NCBI GenBank assembly: GCA_964369385.1
Contig: CAYJEY010000008.1
Coordinates: 1-64,000, forward strand
DNA from: CALVGQ01 sp964369385
GTDB lineage: Bacteria > Bacillota_I > Bacilli_A > Erysipelotrichales > Erysipelotrichaceae
Length of the DNA stretch: 64,000 nucleotides
Reading direction: 5' to 3'
The notes beneath the pieces are model-generated. The model was not told where the DNA came from. It did not search any database and saw only the letters and a program-made list of their open reading frames with translations. Made by a program: the position numbers and the translations under genes. Shown here in pieces: positions 59,207 through 64,000 of this stretch (positions are counted from its first letter, which is position 1; every line of letters begins with the position of its first letter).

Positions 59207-59755
59207 ATGAACGCAGTAGAAATGATTAAAAATAGAAGAAGTATTCGTAAATATAAAGACGAGATAGTATCAAGAGAACTAATAGAAGAAATTGTAGAAA
59301 CATCTAGGTTTTCACCATCATGGGCAAATTTCCAAGTAGCACGCTATAACTTTATTTCAGATAAAGAAATTATTGCCCGTATTGCAAAAGAGGGTGTCAA
59401 TGATTTTATCTATAATAAAGCAACACTTGAGAATGCCAAAAATATATTAGTACTAAGTTATGTTCAAGGTAAAAGTGGAAAACTTGATTTAGAAAAAGAT
59501 GATTTTGCGACATCTAAATCGAATGCATGGGAAATGTTTGATGCTGGGATTGCATGTCAAACATTCTGTCTTGCAGCATTTGAAAAAGGAGTAGGAACAT
59601 GTATTTTTGGTGTCATTGATGACAAATCAATTGCAGAAATCATTGACTTACCTGAAGGAGAAACAGTTGCAACACTAATCACATTCGGATACCCAGATGA
59701 ATCTGTTGCCACATCACCTCGCAAAGCTGTGGAAGAACTTACACGCTTTAAATAG
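59207..59755 (+). CDS. Nitroreductase family protein
   Basis: A 182-residue FMN-dependent NAD(P)H oxidoreductase. The FMN-binding KNRRSIRKYKDEIVSRELIEEI at the N-terminus, FSPSWANFQVARYNFI (about 33-48) and GVGTCIFGVIDDKSIAEIIDLPEGETVATLITFGYP near the C-terminus are typical. Substrates of the family are quinones or nitroaromatics. AAAGGAG upstream. Stop is 20 bp before the radical SAM gene. Confidence 0.9.
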   Translation: MNAVEMIKNRRSIRKYKDEIVSRELIEEIVETSRFSPSWANFQVARYNFISDKEIIARIAKEGVNDFIYNKATLENAKNILVLSYVQGKSGKLDLEKDDFATSKSNAWEMFDAGIACQTFCLAAFEKGVGTCIFGVIDDKSIAEIIDLPEGETVATLITFGYPDESVATSPRKAVEELTRFK

Positions 59756-59775
59756 TTGTAGAGGAGGCAGATAAA

Positions 59776-60648
59776 ATGCATTACACAGGACAAGTTTACC
59801 GACATCCAATTGAAGCAGCAACACCTTTACTGGAAGTTACTGCAGGTTGTTCCCACAACAAATGTTCTTTCTGTACTATGTATAGAGAAACACCCTTCAA
59901 AGTATCACCACTAGCTCATGTAGAAGAAGATTTAAAAGAATTGGCAAGTCACAACAAGAACATCGATCGTATATTTCTAGTAAATGGAGAACCGTTTATT
60001 CTTGCGAGCGCAAAATTGATAGAAATTGGAAAGATGATTCGTAAGTATTTACCACAAGTAGAAACAATAACATGTTATGCATCAATCAAGAGTCTTAAAA
60101 CTAAGACACTAGAAGAGTTAAAAGAACTTAGAGCCTTAGGGTTTAATGAGCTTCATGTGGGACTTGAGTCAGCATATGATCCTGCTATTTTACAGATGAA
60201 CAAAGGTTTTAATGTAAATGAAGCCTATGAAAATATTGAGAAACTTGTTGCAGCAGGTTTTGATTGGGATGCAATCATCATGACTGGAGTAGCGGGTAAA
60301 GGCAATGGTGAGGTGCATATCACAGAAACAGCAAAGTTGTTAAATCAATTCCCACCATATCTTGTGTCCTTAATGACAACTTCAGTGTCAAAAGGAACGC
60401 CACTTGAAAAGATGGTAGAAGATGGAGAGTTTATTGAGTGTACTGAACTTGAAAAAATCGAAGAAGAAAAGATGTTGATTGAACTACTAGATTTTGATGC
60501 TTACTTCTTTGGAGGGCATAACTATAACTTAATTCCTTTCAATGCACCACTTTCTGCAAAAAAAGAAATACTTGAATACATTGATAAAAAGATAAAAGAG
60601 CTTGATCCTGAGTTATTAAACTCTTCTTATCGACGCGCAAATATATAG
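59776..60648 (+). CDS. Radical SAM protein
   Basis: A 290-residue radical SAM enzyme. The cluster motif is TAGCSHNKCSFCTMY, with cysteines at about residues 28, 33 and 36, i.e. CX4CX2C instead of the classic CX3CX2C. Downstream elements are NGEPFILA (about 74-81, near the GGE position), ELHVGLESAYDP and MTGVAGKGNGE. Product unknown. It belongs to a group near YgiQ/coproporphyrinogen-like proteins. GAGGAGG precedes the ATG. Located between the nitroreductase and SDR genes in one likely operon. Confidence 0.85.
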   Translation: MHYTGQVYRHPIEAATPLLEVTAGCSHNKCSFCTMYRETPFKVSPLAHVEEDLKELASHNKNIDRIFLVNGEPFILASAKLIEIGKMIRKYLPQVETITCYASIKSLKTKTLEELKELRALGFNELHVGLESAYDPAILQMNKGFNVNEAYENIEKLVAAGFDWDAIIMTGVAGKGNGEVHITETAKLLNQFPPYLVSLMTTSVSKGTPLEKMVEDGEFIECTELEKIEEEKMLIELLDFDAYFFGGHNYNLIPFNAPLSAKKEILEYIDKKIKELDPELLNSSYRRANI

Positions 60649-60657
60649 GAGATTCAA

Positions 60658-61434
60658 ATGAAAACAATACTTATAACAGGTGCAACTGATGGCATCGGAT
60701 TAGAAACAGTGAAGATGTTGGCAAAGAAGGGGCACCGATGCATTATCCATGGTAGAAATGAGACAAAATTGATGAAAGTTTGTGAGATACTTAAGGAAAT
60801 TAATCCTGAGGTAGAACTAATCAGTATTCAATCAGACTTATCGATTTTAGCGGAAGTTCATCAAATGGTTGAAGAGATTGTGAAGTTAAATGTCCAACTC
60901 GATGGAATTATCAACAATGCAGGTGTTTTTGTAACACCAAACCCAAGTACAGTAGATCACATAGATGTACGCTTTGCCGTGAATACAATTGCACCTTATA
61001 TTTTAACTAAGAAATTACTACCTTACCTAAATCCCCAAGGACGAATTGTGAATGTTGCATCTGCAGCTCAGACAGATGTAAATGTGAATTCATTTGCTGC
61101 AATTAACTTAGCGCAAGAAGCTTATGCACAAAGCAAACTAGCTTTAATTATGTGGTCAATGGAATTAGAGAAATTAACAAAATACAATATTATTTCAGTT
61201 AATCCAAAATCTTTTTTGGGAAGCAAAATGGTAAAAGAAGCTTATGGAAGACAAGGTTATGATTTAAGTATTGGAGCAGATATTCTAGTTAGAGCAATGT
61301 TGGACGATGAGTTTAAAGAAGCGAGTGGACAATATTATGACAATGATATTAAGGCATTCGCAAGACCACACCACTTTGCCTTAGATGAAATGAATCGCAA
61401 GAAACTAATAGAAAACTTAGATCAATTTATATAA
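60658..61434 (+). CDS. Short-chain dehydrogenase/reductase
   Basis: A 258-residue classical SDR. The dinucleotide motif is ITGATDGIGLETVKML (about residues 6-21), NNAGV follows at about 86-90, and the catalytic residues are in SAAQTDV and YAQSKLALIMW. It would reduce or oxidise a ketone or alcohol with NAD(P)H. AGGAGA upstream; 9 bp after the radical SAM stop. Followed by a terminator. Confidence 0.9.
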   Translation: MKTILITGATDGIGLETVKMLAKKGHRCIIHGRNETKLMKVCEILKEINPEVELISIQSDLSILAEVHQMVEEIVKLNVQLDGIINNAGVFVTPNPSTVDHIDVRFAVNTIAPYILTKKLLPYLNPQGRIVNVASAAQTDVNVNSFAAINLAQEAYAQSKLALIMWSMELEKLTKYNIISVNPKSFLGSKMVKEAYGRQGYDLSIGADILVRAMLDDEFKEASGQYYDNDIKAFARPHHFALDEMNRKKLIENLDQFI

Positions 61435-61456
61435 AAAGCCATTTGGCTTTTTATTT
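61433..61456 (+). terminator. Intrinsic terminator after SDR gene
   Basis: AAAAGCC-attt-GGCTTTT followed by TATTTTAT; overlaps the stop codon. Confidence 0.85.
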
Positions 61457-61589
61457 TATGCTGTAGCATAGTTAGTAAGTAAATGAATATAATGTAAAGA
61501 GAATTTATTGGTTAATGTATATAAAATAAAGATTTAACTATAAAGAGTGTTGTGATAAAATAAAAATATAAGCGCGGGAGGCAAAAATC

Positions 61590-62012
61590 ATGCAATTGAG
61601 GGAAGAAGTTTCTGAAATCGCAGCCGGTTTTGTACAAATGGTATCTAGAAGCAAGGAAGAATTTGATTATTCAATTGACTCACTTCAGCAGCTCGATTAT
61701 TTTGTAAAGAGTTTATGTAATAATAATTTTACAGATGATGAGTTTTATGGTGTTTGTAAGTTCACGGGATCTTATGTATTTGAGGTGTTGCACCGAGAAC
61801 TGGGTGGTCGTTTCTTGTGGACACAAAAAGGGCAACAACCAGTCTTAGTTATTGGGGAGCCAGACTTTACAATTCAAGTAAAAGCATGGCAGCGAATTGG
61901 GATGTGTTTGCATACCAATATGGGTGTTACAGTGAGTGCTTTATTAGATGAACTTGAAGTAGAAATGGTACATGCGCAACAAAAAAGTGATTATAAAATG
62001 GTTATTGAGTAA
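61590..62012 (+). CDS. Hypothetical protein
   Basis: A 140-residue cytoplasmic protein of unknown function: SIDSLQQLDYFVKSL, then VCKFTGSYVFEVLHRELGGRFLWTQKGQQPVLVIGEPD and a helical C-terminus. The layout resembles small uncharacterised proteins that look like SUKH or DUF3806-type immunity/unknown domains, but I cannot assign a family. GGGAGG upstream of ATG 61590 is convincing. Monocistronic. Confidence 0.7.
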   Translation: MQLREEVSEIAAGFVQMVSRSKEEFDYSIDSLQQLDYFVKSLCNNNFTDDEFYGVCKFTGSYVFEVLHRELGGRFLWTQKGQQPVLVIGEPDFTIQVKAWQRIGMCLHTNMGVTVSALLDELEVEMVHAQQKSDYKMVIE

Positions 62013-62049
62013 AAGGGAAAGTGGGATGACTGCTTTCTTTTGTTTAGAT

Positions 62050-62086
62050 AAAAAAGTTGTAACACATTGTGCTACAACTTTTAATT
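62050..62086. terminator. Bidirectional terminator before the prepilin gene
   Basis: AAAGTTGTA-acacattgtgc-TACAACTTT; a 9-bp stem with A/T-rich flanks between convergent genes. Confidence 0.75.
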
Positions 62087-62623
62087 TGTGAGTTTGTAAT
62101 TTAGCCCTATTTCATCTACCCATGCTCGACTTGATTCCTGAATTTTTACTGTACCTGCAGCCATATCAATGACAATCACTAAATTTGCTTCTTTAGAGAC
62201 AGCAGAATCACTAAATGCATAAAATCCATACCCGCCTGGGCTTCCATTGGATGTATCCGATGAAACTTCAATTGTATCGAATGCAATTTCTTGGTAGCCA
62301 ATAGCCCAATCAGGTAGATTTACGTTTGGTAAGGGAACATTATTATCGTCGACCATCGTAATGTGTCCATCATAGCGACGCGTTCCATCAGTTAGCCACG
62401 CAATTCGAATTTCAGCATCCGATGGGACATCTGCTTCTGGATCAACAGCCGCAAAGTAAAGCGAATCAATAAAGTTTTGTGCCATTTGCAGGTCAGATGA
62501 TTGCCGTGCTCTTTCGACAAACTGAAGATACTGTGGTGCAAGTACAGTAGCAAGTATAGCGATAATAGCTACTACAATGATTAATTCAACTAGAGTAAAT
62601 CCTCGATTATTTTTTATTTGCAT
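62081..62623 (-). CDS. Type IV prepilin-like protein
   Basis: A 180-residue protein with a class III signal: MQIKNNRG, cleaved after Gly8 by prepilin peptidase, then FTLVELIIVVAIIAILATVLAP with Phe at +1 and Glu at +5. The C-terminal domain ends in a conserved-looking region. Such proteins form type IV pili or secretion/competence pseudopili. No peptidase, ATPase or platform protein is encoded nearby, so assembly would depend on genes elsewhere. The start at 62623 follows AGGAGA. The leader carries a 16-bp perfect hairpin. Confidence 0.88.
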   Translation of the reverse strand: MQIKNNRGFTLVELIIVVAIIAILATVLAPQYLQFVERARQSSDLQMAQNFIDSLYFAAVDPEADVPSDAEIRIAWLTDGTRRYDGHITMVDDNNVPLPNVNLPDWAIGYQEIAFDTIEVSSDTSNGSPGGYGFYAFSDSAVSKEANLVIVIDMAAGTVKIQESSRAWVDEIGLNYKLTN

Positions 62624-62636
62624 GACAATTATCTCC

Positions 62637-62674
62637 TTATTTACATATTTTAACATACTAAAATATGTAAATAA
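62637..62674 (-). promoter_or_regulatory. Perfect hairpin adjoining the prepilin Shine-Dalgarno
   Basis: On the minus strand TTATTTACATATTTTA pairs with TAAAATATGTAAATAA (16 bp, loop of six) and the last base of the stem is the first base of the Shine-Dalgarno AGGAGA. It may be an operator for a dimeric protein or an RNA structure that hides the ribosome binding site. Confidence 0.55.
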
Positions 62675-62703
62675 ATAATTGGATTCGGATTGTGCAATTT
62701 TCA

Positions 62704-62740
62704 ATAAAAAAAGGAGAGATATCATCTCTCCTTAATCAAA
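62704..62740. terminator. Terminator downstream of adhE
   Basis: AAGGAGAGAT-at-ATCTCTCCTT with A and T runs; sits between adhE and the prepilin gene, both on the minus strand. Confidence 0.85.
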
Positions 62741-64000
62741 TTAATAAGCTTTTCTTAGAATTTCTACCATATCAGCTACAAGTGGTAAACGAGGGTTTGC
62801 AGGTGAACATTGGTCTTCATAAGCAAGGAATGCCAATTTTTCAAGAGTGCTTTCCCATTTAGCTGCATCAATACCTTGGTCTTTGAAGTTCATTTTAATT
62901 CCAACTTCAACTCCTAAGTCATGGCAAGCTTGAGCAAATGCTTCAACACCTTCTTCTACTGTATTGAATTTTAATCCAAGTGTACGGGCGATTTGTGCAT
63001 AACGCTCATCCGCACAGTAGTGAGTATATTTAGGCCATACAGCTAATTTCTCTGGTTTTGTCCCGTTATAGCGAACAACATGAGGCATTAAGATTGCGTT
63101 TGTACGTCCATGAGGTGTGTGGTATTCTCCACCAACTTTATGAGCTAATGAATGATTGATTCCTAGGAATGCGTTAGCAAATGCCATACCTGCAAGTGTT
63201 CCTGCATTGTGCATCTTCTCACGTGCTTCAGGATCATTTTTCCCATTTGCAACAGCGCGAGGTAAGTAATCAAATACCATTTTGATTGCCTGTAGTGCAA
63301 TTCCATCAGTGAAGTCATTTGCAAGTACAGATACAAATGCTTCTGTAGCATGTGTTAGTACATCCATACCTGTATCAGCAGTAACAACTGGAGGTAAGTT
63401 TGTAGTAAATGCAGGGTCAATAATTGCAACTGTAGGAGTTAAACTATAGTCTGCAAGTGGATATTTTTTGTTTTCTTCTTTGTCTGTGATAACTGCAAAT
63501 GGTGTTACCTCAGAACCTGTACCTGATGTTGTTGGGATACATACAAGTTGAGATTTTTTACCAAGTTCAGGATAACGGAATGCACGTTTGCGAATATCCA
63601 TGAATTTTTGTTTTAAGTCATCGAAGTTTACATCTGGTTGTTCATAGAATAGCCACATTCCTTTTGCTGCATCCATTGGTGATCCACCACCGATTGCGAT
63701 GATTGTATCTGGACGGAATGCTTCCATTAGACCAAGACCAGCTTTTACTGTTTGAATACTTGGATCTGGTTCAACATCACAGAATAATTGGACTTGAACT
63801 TTATTACGGCGTTGGTTAAGAATTTCAGTAATTTTAGAAATATAACCTAAATCAACCATTGCGCGGTCTGTTACGATAAATACACGTTCAACGTCTTGCA
63901 TTGAGCGTAGGTACTCAACTGAATCTCTTTCAAAGTAGATTTTTGATGGGACTTTAAACCATTGCATATTATTTTTCCTTCTTCCGATTTTCTTCACATT
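62741..64000 (-). CDS. adhE: Bifunctional aldehyde-alcohol dehydrogenase, C-terminal part
   Basis: The iron-dependent alcohol dehydrogenase domain of AdhE; the frame stays open to the window edge (Asn-Val-Lys-Lys at the border). The visible 419 residues start with the AdhE linker (RRKNNMQWFKVPSKIYFERDS), not with a free-standing ADH N-terminus. Motifs: GGGSPMDAAKGMW (NAD), PTTSGTGSEVTPFAVI, DVLTHATEAFVS, and metal ligands in HSLAHKVGGEYHTPHGRTNA. The upstream half, probably an acetaldehyde dehydrogenase, lies outside the window, as do its promoter and start. It makes ethanol from acetyl-CoA in fermentation. Confidence 0.9.
   Translation of the reverse strand, partial: NVKKIGRRKNNMQWFKVPSKIYFERDSVEYLRSMQDVERVFIVTDRAMVDLGYISKITEILNQRRNKVQVQLFCDVEPDPSIQTVKAGLGLMEAFRPDTIIAIGGGSPMDAAKGMWLFYEQPDVNFDDLKQKFMDIRKRAFRYPELGKKSQLVCIPTTSGTGSEVTPFAVITDKEENKKYPLADYSLTPTVAIIDPAFTTNLPPVVTADTGMDVLTHATEAFVSVLANDFTDGIALQAIKMVFDYLPRAVANGKNDPEAREKMHNAGTLAGMAFANAFLGINHSLAHKVGGEYHTPHGRTNAILMPHVVRYNGTKPEKLAVWPKYTHYCADERYAQIARTLGLKFNTVEEGVEAFAQACHDLGVEVGIKMNFKDQGIDAAKWESTLEKLAFLAYEDQCSPANPRLPLVADMVEILRKAY

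Noticed and set aside
62624..62740. c-di-GMP riboswitch upstream of the prepilin gene
   Set aside because: c-di-GMP signalling in the window made this attractive, but the GEMM core sequences are missing; only a simple hairpin is present.
1..64000. CRISPR array or recognised anti-phage system
   Set aside because: No regularly spaced direct repeats and no cas, restriction-modification, retron or toxin-antitoxin pair was found on either strand.

Overview
The window is a gene-dense, AT-rich chromosomal segment from a low-GC Gram-positive bacterium (Bacillota). The evidence is the strong AGGAGG-type ribosome binding sites, U-tailed intrinsic terminators, sigma-A promoters (many with an extended -10), the cdaA-cdaR-glmM cluster, an ECF-type vitamin transporter subunit, a FemX-type ligase, RpiR, UTRA-GntR and MarR regulators, glgC-glgD-glgA, an AdhE-type alcohol dehydrogenase and CcpA-like operators. 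TGA is used as a stop, so the code is standard. The gene mix would fit Erysipelotrichia or a nearby fermentative lineage, but that placement is inference.

Layout. 0-3 kb: an ECF S component (minus strand), a YfcE-type phosphodiesterase behind an unusual hairpin leader, an Xre regulator, a nucleotidyltransferase and a small TSCPD protein. 3-7.6 kb: two tandem membrane GGDEF proteins, a TraB-family membrane protein and an orphan secreted or anchored protein. 7.6-13.9 kb: cdaA-cdaR-glmM (c-di-AMP synthesis and the first cell-wall sugar step), then ung-folC. 13.9-16.2 kb: a secreted protein whose terminator hairpin has been split by an internally deleted IS3-family element, then about 620 bp of AT-rich sequence with little in it. 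16.2-20.4 kb: glgC-glgD-glgA and an acetyltransferase. 20.4-26.4 kb: a DUF2325 protein bracketed by two copies of an 18-bp palindrome, asparaginase-PepT, a PfkB kinase followed by two thioredoxin-fold proteins and an acetyltransferase, and a HAD phosphatase. 26.4-32.3 kb: a MarR regulator with its operator and a heterodimeric ABC exporter, then dUTPase and an M18 aminopeptidase. 32.3-39 kb: a GntR regulator and UPF0303 protein divergent from deoC-epimerase, a CBS-type pyrophosphatase, UppP and a CcdA-TlpA fusion.

39-47.9 kb: a Cache-GGDEF-EAL protein, an oxidative pentose phosphate operon (lactonase-gnd-zwf), a second GGDEF-EAL protein and a small orphan. 48-51.7 kb: pgk-tpiA, an unannotated 57-residue membrane protein, and eno with an upstream cre-like site. 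51.8-55.2 kb: RpiR-MATE and a FemX-like ligase. 55.2-58.7 kb: tRNA-Arg(CCG) followed by two lipoproteins, one with leucine-rich repeats; this is the most accessory-looking part. 58.7-61.4 kb: an HxlR regulator with a nitroreductase, a radical SAM protein and a short-chain dehydrogenase. 61.6-64 kb: an orphan 140-residue protein, a lone type IV prepilin with a long perfect hairpin against its Shine-Dalgarno, and the C-terminal part of adhE running off the window.

Most of the window is core metabolism and signalling. I did not find a CRISPR array, a prophage or a recognisable defence system. The items most worth a second look are the IS inserted in a terminator loop together with its in-frame internal deletion, the split ribosome binding site of the yfcE-like gene, the twin palindromes at the DUF2325 gene, the hairpin at the prepilin Shine-Dalgarno, and the duplicated intergenic fragments around the tRNA-Arg/lipoprotein region.
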